64,000 nucleotides of DNA, taken from positions 1,860,001 to 1,924,000 of the forward strand of contig JAPFFF010000028.1 in NCBI GenBank assembly GCA_039105265.1, in the 5' to 3' direction. The translations under genes were made by a program, and so were the position numbers. A model generated the notes under the pieces. That model was not told the DNA's origin, did no database searches, and saw only the letters and a list, made by a program, of their open reading frames with translations. The DNA is from Tritrichomonas musculus (taxonomy: Eukaryota > Parabasalia > Tritrichomonadida > Tritrichomonadidae). Positions 34,696 through 43,644 of this stretch are shown piece by piece. Position 1 is the stretch's first letter. Every line of letters starts with the position of its first letter.

Positions 34696-36615
34696 ATGGA
34701 TAATTTATTATTCATTGACACCAAAATTATGTTTTCATCATTCTATGATCAAGAGAGAGATTCATTCATCACAGAAATAGAAACAATTCATGACAGCATT
34801 TATGAATCAATGGGAAACTTTTTAAATAAAATAAAAGATAATATTTTGCCCTGGCAAAAAAACTTTTTTGTCATTCCTGATAGTTTTGATAAATTCACAT
34901 TTTGTCCAGGGAGGAATATTGAATATTTGCTATTTTCAGATGGATTAGCAGATTTTGAGAAAAAAGGAAATATCAATCTTTACATATTAGAATGGTTATT
35001 TTCAGTTGCAGTTGGGATTTATATTTTGGAATCAAACAATATTGAATATTATGGACTTAGTGATAAAACAGTATTAATTGATTCTAAGATGAGAGCAAGG
35101 ATTATCAATTTGACTCACAATCATTATAAAAATGATACAATAACAGCATATCCAATCTTTTTTTATTCGCCTGAGCAATCTTATTGGTATAGAAATAATA
35201 TTGCTTACTCAAAAGTAAGTAAAGAGCAAAAAAGCAAAGCAAATGCTTATAACTATGGTGTATTTTTACATCAACTTGTTACAAGGCAGAAACAATCAGA
35301 TATATATTTTAATAATATCCCAAAAAGTGATACAGTTCAAAAATTAGAAGAAGGAGCCATTGAATATATGCAACTTGACAAGAGAAATGTTCCATTTCAA
35401 GATTTACTTTTGAAATGCTTGCAAACAGATATAAACGAAAGATGCGATATCAAATATGTTATACAATATTTACTAAACATTGACAATAATTCAAAAAGTG
35501 CACCATCAGATCCAAATTACTTCAACCTAAATTCTGTAAATTTAAATGAATATCATAAATTTATCATTGAAGTATTTGGCTTTGAAAAAGTGAAAAATTT
35601 TGAAGATGCGAAGCAAGAAATAATTTCAATGCTAAACGGTGAAAATCAATTGAAAAACAATGCTTTTCTAGATCATACAAAATGTACATTTGAAGATCTC
35701 GAAGAAGGTTATAACCTTGGAATGAATTATTGTATGGAAATGATAAAACAAAGTTACACTAAATTATACTACGACGATCAAAAACGATACAAAAAGTTCA
35801 GAGAAGCAAATCCAGAAATTAATGATTTTCAAGTGATGAAAGTATTTATGAAGTATCGTTTTAATGTTCCTCAACTTATTGATGAATTAAACAAGTTATC
35901 ACGAAGGAACACTCAATTTTCAAAGTTAATACTAGATAAGCAACCAAATATTCATGATGATTTGAATCTGTATAACATTTTATATGGTTATTCAAGATTA
36001 ACAAGAAACACACTAAATATTAATATGAAGCTTCGTTGGTTGAAATCAATTGCAGAGCAATTAAGAAATATTTATGATAATGCTCGTGTATTGATAACTT
36101 TTTCAAGCAAAGACGTTTATATTTCAGAGAATATGGAAGCCGTTATTTACCAAAAACAAATAGAAATTAATAGTGATTCTATCGATGATCGCATCATGGA
36201 ATTAAAAACTAGGCTTCAATTTACTGACATAAAAGATAAAAATGACATATCTCTTTATTATCGTCCACCTGAATTATTAGAAAAAATAATTGATCCTGAA
36301 AATATCGATTTTTCCAAATGCGCCATGTATTCCTTTGGCGTTCTTGCAAAAGAATTAATAGAGGCGAATACGCCGTGGTTATATACAGAAAATCTAACAA
36401 AAAAAGAAAAAATAAAAATGATGAAAAATCCTCACTGGTGTTCTTTTTCCAGTGTAGAACTTGAAAAAGAAATCAGTAAGCATCAGCTTACAGATATTGA
36501 AAAAGAAAATTTATACAATTATTTAAATCAGTGCTTATACAAAGATGCAAGCAAAAGAGGAAATTTTCATGATCTAATTGAAATTTTAAAAAAGATCACA
36601 GATGATAATGAGTAA
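34696..36615 (+). CDS. tandem pseudokinase
   Basis: 639 residues with two kinase-like domains (about 60-262 and 410-635). Domain 1 keeps the C-lobe pattern: YYGLSDKTVLIDSKMRARIINL where the catalytic loop and DFG should be, YSPEQ for APE, AYNYGVFLHQLVT for the F-helix, and LLLKCLQTDINERCDI for the final helix. Domain 2 has YYRPPELLE, MYSFGVLAKELIEANTPW and CLYKDASKRGNFHDLI. Neither has HRD, DFG, a glycine loop or the VAIK lysine that I can find, so both look catalytically dead. Such proteins usually act as scaffolds or allosteric regulators. The start is backed by an Inr-like element. An inactive-kinase role is inferred from missing motifs. Confidence 0.75.
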   Translation: MDNLLFIDTKIMFSSFYDQERDSFITEIETIHDSIYESMGNFLNKIKDNILPWQKNFFVIPDSFDKFTFCPGRNIEYLLFSDGLADFEKKGNINLYILEWLFSVAVGIYILESNNIEYYGLSDKTVLIDSKMRARIINLTHNHYKNDTITAYPIFFYSPEQSYWYRNNIAYSKVSKEQKSKANAYNYGVFLHQLVTRQKQSDIYFNNIPKSDTVQKLEEGAIEYMQLDKRNVPFQDLLLKCLQTDINERCDIKYVIQYLLNIDNNSKSAPSDPNYFNLNSVNLNEYHKFIIEVFGFEKVKNFEDAKQEIISMLNGENQLKNNAFLDHTKCTFEDLEEGYNLGMNYCMEMIKQSYTKLYYDDQKRYKKFREANPEINDFQVMKVFMKYRFNVPQLIDELNKLSRRNTQFSKLILDKQPNIHDDLNLYNILYGYSRLTRNTLNINMKLRWLKSIAEQLRNIYDNARVLITFSSKDVYISENMEAVIYQKQIEINSDSIDDRIMELKTRLQFTDIKDKNDISLYYRPPELLEKIIDPENIDFSKCAMYSFGVLAKELIEANTPWLYTENLTKKEKIKMMKNPHWCSFSSVELEKEISKHQLTDIEKENLYNYLNQCLYKDASKRGNFHDLIEILKKITDDNE

Positions 36616-37219
36616 TTATATTTACTCTGTAATTCTACAAATTTATTATTTTGTTTTGTAAATTAAATATAGTAGTTCATTTGTTAAAACTTTTTAAGAG
36701 CAAATGAAGGCATAACGAATGCTTTATTATGTTTTTTAAAAAATTACTAATAATCAGAACTTTGGAAGCTTTTGTAATAAGAGAAAATGAGTACTATAAT
36801 AAACATTCGTCAATTCTAAATCATTATCAAATATATTGGAAAAAAATAAAAAAGAAAGAAGCAGTTTGGATAAATATTTATATAAAAATATGTATTGAAT
36901 GTAATAAGAGCTTTTATTAGATATAGTTAATAATCAGAACTTTGAAAGCTTTTACAATAAGTTGCCCTTTGGAGGTTTTAAAATTACGTTCTGTTTAAAC
37001 TTTTTCAATAAGATAGACCAAGAAAAAAAATCAATTACGTTTTACGATTACGTCTACGTGAAAATGATTAGAATACGACTTTTTTAGAAAAAGTTAATAA
37101 AAAGTTGTATTTGAAAAATATCTTTAAATATAAATATTATCCTTTCAAATTTGAGAGCTCTAGCTTAGAGGTTAAACTATTTTGTGGCCAAAGTATTGAG
37201 TTCGAAACTAAGCAGCTTT

Positions 37220-37258
<39 letters not shown>

Positions 37259-37380
37259 AATTACGTTTCATTTCTGCAATTTTTACATTTTAATACGTAT
37301 TTTCATTGAATTTTATAAAATTCCAATTACGTCCGAAGGGTAAACAATAAGAGTAAATTATAAATAATAAAAATAATTTT
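36616..37380. other. intergenic with direct repeat, tRNA-like relic and (TA)n
   Basis: AATAATCAGAACTTTGGAAG and the following 13 bp recur in near-identical form about 180 bp later (about 36749 and 36928). At 37153-37221 a sequence has a box A-like TAGCTTAGAGG, a box B-like GTTCGAAAC and a possible 7-bp acceptor stem, but its anticodon arm does not fold well. A (TA)n tract follows. Confidence 0.45.
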
Positions 37381-39867
37381 TTAGTACAATTGACTTATCT
37401 TGCCAATTCTTGTAATCTTTGGAATATTCTTCAGCTTGCTCACCAAGAGCCAGTGGACATTTTCATCATTCAATGCCACACTTATCAATAAATCAATGAG
37501 TCTCACGTTCTCAATGAAGTGCATCATTGCCTCCAATGAAGATTCTGGGAAAATAGCTGACAAAGCAGCCCAAGCCTCGGCGTTTTCGTGAATATCGCCA
37601 ATAGTGTCATAAATAGAGAAGTTCCCCTCAGGGCGTGGGTACCTGTTGTTAATTTCAGTCATATTCAAGAACACGTATTCTGGATTAGGAGAATCCACTT
37701 TTTCAAACTCCACTGAATCCTGTATGTCATCCACGACTGCCTTCACCACATTCAAGCCATTATTCAAAACAATTCTAACAACTACTGAATTCTTATTGTT
37801 TTTCTCCACTTTTTGAATCAACTTATCATTCAAATAAATTAAAAGGTCGTTATTTAAAAGTTTCTGACTTACAAATATTGTCACATTTATGTCGTTTGTT
37901 GCACGATCACGGAACCTCCTTCCGCACACGTGAACAAACTTTTCATCGACATTCCAAACAGATTTGTAGAAATAGAAAGACTCCTTCTTTGTCTTTCTAT
38001 CGTAAGAAACAAGTCCTTTGTTGTTCATTCCAGAGACACCGCCTTCTTCACGTCTGTCTGAAGCGAAATCAAACATGTTCCACACAAATGATCCCCAGAG
38101 GTCTTCATCCTGGATTATCTTATAAAATTCTTGGTGGAAATAGAGTTGATATTCTTCAGTGTAATCGTGGTTGATTGGCTCATCTGAGTGGTATTTAAGG
38201 ACGGCATCAGCTCCGTATTCAGTGAGACACAAAGGACGATTTCCAGAGACTTTTTTAATCTCTTCAATTTGCCATCTGTTACCATGAACATCGCCAACAT
38301 ACCAGCCGCCATAAAGGTTATAACCAACGACATCTGTTAGTTGATTCAAAGGACTAGTAAAAGGTGTCAGGAAGACATTCGCGCCGTAAACTTGACGTGA
38401 TGGATCAAGTGACTTGGAAATGTTATAAAGTCTTCTCGCGAGATTCAATTCTTCATCTGATTCTTTGTATGTCGACACTTCATTCATAACGCCCCACAAG
38501 GCAACAGACGGATGATTGAAGTTTTGCTTAATCATTTCATTCAGTTGCTGAATGATGTTCTCTTCTGAACTCGTCGTGTTGATGTGCATCGTTATGTATG
38601 GGACTTCGCAGATAATTATCAGTCCTGTCCGATCGCAGTAGTCATAAACGGTCTCATTTTGCTGGTAATGAGAAAGACGAACAGCGTTTGCACCGAGTTC
38701 GTATATGAGGTCAAAGTCTTCTTTCTCTTCTTCATTAGTGACGGCCCATCCTTTGTTCGGGCGGTCTTGATGACGCGAAACTCCACGAAGTTGATATTTG
38801 GCGCCATTTAAGAAGAAACCGTCATAATTGACAACCATTGTTCTGAATCCAAAATTGGTCTCTATTTGGTCAACAATCATGTATCCTACTTGGCCAATAT
38901 TGACCATTAATTCGGCCTTCAAATGGTACAGGTACGGGTCCTTGCGGCCGTTCCAAAGATGGTGGTTTGAAATTTTTGTTTGGAGAACGTTAACGTCAGT
39001 TGTCGGTGTGAGTTCATCGGTGATGTGATGGAATATAGCATCACCAGATCCATCAAATATCGTATATTGAATTTTGAATGGAGTCTGATCGTCTTTGTTT
39101 GAAAAAGTGGTGTTTACATTAATTTCGCCTGTTTCTGGGTTTGGCTTGACGTAAAGAGAGTTGCTTCCGTGGTCTTCCATGGAAAATGATGTCTTATACA
39201 CATATATGAGATTGACATTTCGGTACATTCCTCCAAAGAAGGTGAAATCGGCATCGCATGGATAATATTCTTGATTATTCGTATTATCAACAACAACAGT
39301 GATTAAATGAGATTGGAAATTTGAAATTTGAAGTTGTTTGGTAATATCAAATCGGAATTTGGCAAAACCGCCAATATGTGAATTAATCTTATTACCATCA
39401 ATGTATAAAGTGGTTTTTAGATGTGATCCACAAAATTCAATGTATACTTTTTGATTGGAAAGATTTGATATTTCTTCTTTGGTCATGTTCAAAAACATTT
39501 GATAAGAACATGGAATTTTAGAGTAATTGTTTCCACCATCTTGTCCATCATAATTATTCCAAGTATGTGGTACATTAACTTCATAGGAATTGGCAAGGAT
39601 CTCGGAAAAATTGATTTTATCAATATTATCAGATAATTGCGTTAGATTTTTATAAAAATTCCATTTTTGTAGTGGAACAACTTTTCTAGAATAGTAAGTG
39701 GGAATTGGTTTTTTATTATCATCTTTGTTCTTTTTAAAAAACAAAACTAATGGTACGATTATAGCAACTAAAATAACTGGGATAAGACAACATAAAATAA
39801 TAATAAGTTTTTTCTTGTTTGATAAACGAGTTTTTCCTGTTTCTATGTTTCTAAAGTCAGAATCCAT
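37381..39867 (-). CDS. membrane-anchored GH2 glycosidase (beta-galactosidase/beta-glucuronidase type)
   Basis: 828 residues. Residues 1-20 are polar and basic, 21-44 form one hydrophobic helix, and the rest would lie outside the cytosol (type II topology). The sugar-binding and immunoglobulin-like domains (about 60-340) and TIM barrel (about 345-640) of glycoside hydrolase family 2 are present: FFLNGAKYQLRGVSRHQDRP, NAVRLSHYQQ, then WGVMNEV with acid/base Glu463 and CLTEYGADA with nucleophile Glu550, and later GSFVWNMFDFASDRR. Both catalytic Glu are intact, so it is predicted active, hydrolysing beta-linked galactosides or glucuronides, perhaps from host mucin or glycosaminoglycan. Substrate cannot be told by eye. 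The barrel resembles bacterial enzymes and its DNA is less AT-rich than the surroundings, which hints at lateral transfer (inference). Confidence 0.93.
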   Translation of the reverse strand: MDSDFRNIETGKTRLSNKKKLIIILCCLIPVILVAIIVPLVLFFKKNKDDNKKPIPTYYSRKVVPLQKWNFYKNLTQLSDNIDKINFSEILANSYEVNVPHTWNNYDGQDGGNNYSKIPCSYQMFLNMTKEEISNLSNQKVYIEFCGSHLKTTLYIDGNKINSHIGGFAKFRFDITKQLQISNFQSHLITVVVDNTNNQEYYPCDADFTFFGGMYRNVNLIYVYKTSFSMEDHGSNSLYVKPNPETGEINVNTTFSNKDDQTPFKIQYTIFDGSGDAIFHHITDELTPTTDVNVLQTKISNHHLWNGRKDPYLYHLKAELMVNIGQVGYMIVDQIETNFGFRTMVVNYDGFFLNGAKYQLRGVSRHQDRPNKGWAVTNEEEKEDFDLIYELGANAVRLSHYQQNETVYDYCDRTGLIIICEVPYITMHINTTSSEENIIQQLNEMIKQNFNHPSVALWGVMNEVSTYKESDEELNLARRLYNISKSLDPSRQVYGANVFLTPFTSPLNQLTDVVGYNLYGGWYVGDVHGNRWQIEEIKKVSGNRPLCLTEYGADAVLKYHSDEPINHDYTEEYQLYFHQEFYKIIQDEDLWGSFVWNMFDFASDRREEGGVSGMNNKGLVSYDRKTKKESFYFYKSVWNVDEKFVHVCGRRFRDRATNDINVTIFVSQKLLNNDLLIYLNDKLIQKVEKNNKNSVVVRIVLNNGLNVVKAVVDDIQDSVEFEKVDSPNPEYVFLNMTEINNRYPRPEGNFSIYDTIGDIHENAEAWAALSAIFPESSLEAMMHFIENVRLIDLLISVALNDENVHWLLVSKLKNIPKITRIGKISQLY

Positions 39868-39870
39868 ATA

Positions 39871-39877
39871 AAAATGA
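39871..39877 (-). promoter_or_regulatory. initiator (Inr)-like element TCATTTT
   Basis: TCATTTT on the minus strand ends three bases upstream of the GH2 start codon. It matches the same consensus and spacing seen upstream of the pseudokinase gene. Confidence 0.55.
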
Positions 39878-40794
39878 TATAATCTTCTTCAATTTCCAGA
39901 TTTCATTGAATTTTAATTCACAGAATCTTCTCAAAATTCAATGAAAATAATGATAGGAAATATAAATAAAGAATATTTCTTTTGTAAAAATCTTTATTTT
40001 AAATGAGTTTTTATTTGGAATAATTGTAAATATAATTTTTATCTATTACATAAAAAAATATTTTATTATTATGAAAGATATATTTAAATTGAATTTCGAA
40101 TATATAATGTAAAATAAAATTGAATTGTGAGATGGGTGCTGTTACTAGATAATATAACATTTTATTTTAAAAATATAACATTTTATTTTATGAAGATATT
40201 AATTAAAATATGTTGTTCTTTTAAAGATTAATTATTTCTGTGAAGCTAAATAAAAATTTTGATATTTTAATATATTATTATTATTTAAAGGCAAGGAAAT
40301 CACTAGAGTTAAAGAGTCATCATTGAAATCAGAAGATCTTTAAATACTTAATATTGATTGTATTGTTGACTATAAGGATTTCTTTAAACAGCATGAAAAA
40401 CATGAAAATACTATTCAATGAAAAGAAAGAATGATGATTCAATAATATAAAATATGAAATTATATTAATAATAATTAATATGTTATCGCAACAATTATCA
40501 TTTGATAAATGATTCTAATGTGTCAATTGTAATTTTTATAATAAAAAACATAATTGCTCAAAAAAAAAAAAATTAAAAATATCATGTGTCTAAAAGTGTA
40601 TATCAACTAGCATTGCAGCTAATTTTCCTTGAAATATTCCATCAATTATTAAACTTTCAAGACGAAAGATATCAAACAAAAAAAAATCTTGCACTTATAT
40701 AGGAACTGTTTCATCAGAAAACACATTCATCAATGTTACAGAATTCAAAATGAGCTAAGAAAACACTAATCTGATAGAAATCCATAGAAAATTC
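39878..40794. other. intergenic, AT-rich
   Basis: Nothing supported. The last 200 bp are less AT-rich and may be remnants of the 5' part of the F5/8C gene. An in-frame TAA lies 40 bp before its ATG. Confidence 0.5.
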
Positions 40795-41328
40795 ATGCAT
40801 TTCTATTCAGTAGGATTGAAGGAAGAGAGGAAAGGAGAGGACATTTCGTATTCGAGTGGAAATTTGAAAGGAATCTTTACCCATCTTCGACAGCAATCAA
40901 AAATTGATGATGAAGTGAATGTGACGGTTTCTTCAGGTCAGACTGGCGACAAGAAGCTTCTTCTTGACATTGAGAACACGAGCAATGACTTTTACACAGG
41001 CAATCAGCCAAACTCTTGGATTTGCTTCGAATTCAAGCATCACACAGTCATCCCTACAAACTACACAATCACGTCTTATGGCTGTCCTTATCACCCGAGA
41101 AGCTGGTTCATTGAAGGGTCTGTGACAGGAAGCGAGTGGTTCCAACTGGACGAAGAGAGAGGCTGCTCTAGCCTGAAAGGACAAAATCTTGTTCATACAT
41201 TTGGAAATAAAAATGAACGAAAGAAAGAGTTCAAATACATCCGAATGAAGTCAACTGGTCCTGACTGGTTTGGTGACAATTTCCTTGAGATTCGTTCAAT
41301 TGAATTTTATGGCAAAATAATCAAATGA
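40795..41328 (+). CDS. F5/8 type C (discoidin-like) domain protein, short form
   Basis: 177 residues. From about residue 24 the sequence matches the F5/8C-like domain common in trichomonad cytosolic proteins: GNLKGIFTHLRQQS, then NSWICFEFKHHTVIPTNYTI, then RSWFIEGSVTGSEWFQLDEE, then FKYIRMKSTGP and LEIRSIEFYG at the end. The beta-sandwich domain looks complete. Related proteins usually have a BTB or coiled region before it; here the frame is closed by a TAA shortly upstream of the ATG. Either this is a stand-alone domain protein or the 3' remainder of a longer gene. Base composition is distinctly more GC-rich than the flanks. Ligand and role unknown. Confidence 0.75.
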   Translation: MHFYSVGLKEERKGEDISYSSGNLKGIFTHLRQQSKIDDEVNVTVSSGQTGDKKLLLDIENTSNDFYTGNQPNSWICFEFKHHTVIPTNYTITSYGCPYHPRSWFIEGSVTGSEWFQLDEERGCSSLKGQNLVHTFGNKNERKKEFKYIRMKSTGPDWFGDNFLEIRSIEFYGKIIK

Positions 41329-41627
41329 CAGTCAGATTTGAATGACAATTTTTATGTTATATGAGAAGCAAAATAATTCTTCTGAAAGAATCTCTGATAC
41401 TGACTATTTTTCTTTTGTTTTATAAAATAACGTTATTTATTATTTCAAAAACAATTTGGTGCATACTCTCTTATAAAACAATCTTATTCAAATTAATATC
41501 ACATTTGAGACTTTGAGTTTCTTTCATAATATAATCTTGAGTTGTTGATCAATTCATAAGTTAGCATTGAAAAAGCATTTCAAAAAAGAAAATGAAGCTC
41601 TTTAAAGAATTAAAAAGATCAAAAAAA
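41329..41627. other. intergenic
   Basis: Short AT-rich region between the F5/8C gene and tRNA-Glu. No feature seen. Confidence 0.5.
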
Positions 41628-41699
41628 TTCCGACACGGGGAATTGAACCCCGAGCTCTTGGGTGAGAACCAAGTATTTTAACCATTAGACTATGTCGGA
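41628..41699 (-). tRNA. tRNA-Glu (CTC)
   Basis: The minus strand gives acceptor TCCGACA/TGTCGGA with discriminator A, D-arm AGTCTAATGGTTAAAATACT, anticodon loop TTCTCAC (anticodon CTC) on a CTTGG/CCAAG-type stem, and T-arm CGGGGTTCAATTCCCCG. It is followed by T7. It closely resembles eukaryotic tRNA-Glu. Confidence 0.95.
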
Positions 41700-42121
41700 T
41701 TACATCAATCTTTAATACTTAATAAACAATAATTATTGTTTTCCTATTATAATAGAAAAAATATTAAAACAAAAGAATTTGAAATTGATTCATCAATTTG
41801 TTCATGATCATATTTTTGATTTTATAACCAGTGTAATATATATATATATATATATATGGAATTTAACAGGATTAATAATTTCCAATGAGATAAAAAACAG
41901 TTTTATAATAAAGTTTATACATAGAATATATAGAAATATTCAAATAATATTTGAGAAATTGAGCAATAATATTCAAAAATTAAAAAATATTGAAATTTGA
42001 ATTTTTGTTTATATCCCAAATAAATTATTCAATTTAATTCAAAAAAAGGCCAGAATTGTTTAACATTGAAAAGAATAATGTTTTCATGTTTCATTCATAT
42101 CATTTTTTAAAATAAAAACCA
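41700..42121. other. intergenic
   Basis: AT-rich, with a (TA)n tract at about 41836-41857. No gene supported. Confidence 0.5.
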
Positions 42122-43193
42122 ATGACCACAGAAGACAGAACACAGAAATACAGAATGTATTCTACAACAAATCAAAGTTTTTTCTAAATGGGTGAAATGT
42201 GCTTTATCGAACGACAGGTTAGACGTCACGCTCAAAGATATCACGAAAGGCCTCAAGGATGGTGTCATATTAGTGGAACTGTCGGAAGTCCTTGTGTGCA
42301 AACTGGCACCACGTGAGTGGGAGCTTCAGCCAAAGGGAACAGAAGATATGTTCACAACAGCGAGTTGGCGATTGAGATGTTCACGAAGGGCGGTGTCCAC
42401 CTCAACGACTGCAGCATGGCCGGCGACAACTCCAGATTCTCATCGAAGTCTCGAGTTTCGCACTGCGCCGCCCATAGGCACTACAAGCAGGCGCTGATGC
42501 AGTGGGCGCTCGACCGCATCGAGAGTTACCCAGGCATCGCCGAATTCCAGCCGCTGAGCCTGGCGCTGTGCGCACTCCCCGACTCCTCCTTCACAGAGAA
42601 GGTCAACTGCTTCACGCTCGATCCAAAAGACACAGAAACTGTCGCCAAAGTTGCATCGCAAGCGATGAGAGAACTCAGCATTTCTGTTTGACTTGAGCGA
42701 GCTCCAGAGCTCGAAAATCGACGGCAAAGCGCTGCTGAAGCAGCTGTCGGTGATCAAAATTGCGATCGAGCGACGCCAGCCAACGCGGCGGACAACATCG
42801 AAGTCGAGGACGCTGATTCTCGACGACGAATTTGTGTCGCACCGAGAAGAAGGGAGCAACAAGAAATGCGCAGGAAAGAGGTTTGGCCTGATCATGAAAT
42901 TGAAGGAAACGGATTACAAAGACGGTCAGCGCATCAATCCACTCAGAGAGCAGGTCTGCTTTGGCGAGGACGTCGAACTCGCGCTCACAGTGAAGAATGT
43001 CGAGAAGCCGTTCTTGAATCCGTCGGGAAGGAAGCTCGACATGGAAAAGCCAGACATCAAGAACGACCTGAACCAGCAATTTGTGTTTGGAGAAGACAGG
43101 TGGAACACAGTCATCGACTCGATTGGCCAGCGAGGAATGGTTTGGGATGTCGCCGATGAATTCAACCAAGATCCGCCAGCGGGAAGACTGTGA
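42122..43193 (+). pseudogene. calponin-homology domain gene with frame breaks
   Basis: A GC-rich island (over half G+C by eye) in an AT-rich background. Pieces in different frames read as one protein: MTTEDRTQKYR; then QQIKVFSKWVKCALS...LKDGVILVELSEVL, a type CH actin-binding domain start; then HNSELAIEMFTKGGVHLNDC, the later CH helices; then ALMQWALDRIESYPGIAEFQ; then LSELQSSKIDGKALLKQLSV and a C-terminal region ending PPAGRL that I cannot assign. Continuity needs frame changes near 42.16, 42.35 and 42.69 kb. An intact member would be a roughly 350-residue actin-binding protein of the fimbrin/cortexillin kind. Either it is a recently dead gene or the assembly has indels here. Confidence 0.7.
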
Positions 43194-43230
43194 TTTGAAA
43201 TATAAAATAAAGTTGTGAATTATAATATGT

Positions 43231-43644
43231 TTAAAAAAGGCAATTATTAGTACTATATATGAATTTATTAGTACTATATATGAATTTTTAACAAAAAGAA
43301 AGCGATGTGGAACAGTTGGTTTAGTTCGTGAGGCTCATAACCTCAAGGTCGGTAGTTCGAGTCTACTCATCGCTCTTTTTATTTTTTTTTTTTTTATCAA
43401 TTGATTTTTTTAAACGGAAAAGTTTTATTACCAAAGTGCGAGGTGGTTTGCAAGAAAGTATAGGTTTTTCAACTGATACCAAAAATAACTATCAGATTAA
43501 AACAATTAAAAATTCCAGCGTTCGTTCTCGATCTGTTACAAAATCAAATATATCCGATTTTAATTCTCCAATATCGAGTCTTGACCAATTTGAATGGTCA
43601 AAAATACCTAATCGTCATTCACCGAACTTCATTATGAGTGATGG
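43231..43644. repeat. segment repeated inverted at 4424-4812
   Basis: Contains the second tRNA-Met and the first part of the Ser/Asn-rich gene. A 22-bp stretch (TTATTAGTACTATATATGAA and two more bases) is tandemly doubled at about 43244-43287 here but single in the other copy. Confidence 0.85.
43301..43375 (+). tRNA. tRNA-Met (CAT)
   Basis: Identical by eye to the minus-strand tRNA-Met at 4689-4763. It ends directly in a T5 terminator. The downstream Ser/Asn-rich gene begins only about 260 bp further on the same strand. Confidence 0.9.

Noticed and set aside
36729-36920. 63-codon frame downstream of the pseudokinase
   Set aside because: Lys/Ile/Tyr-rich composition typical of translated AT-rich DNA, no domain, no upstream initiator element.
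43328-43633. GTG start within the tRNA-Met for the Ser/Asn-rich gene
   Set aside because: The start would lie inside a tRNA gene and use a non-ATG codon; the ATG at 43634 was preferred.
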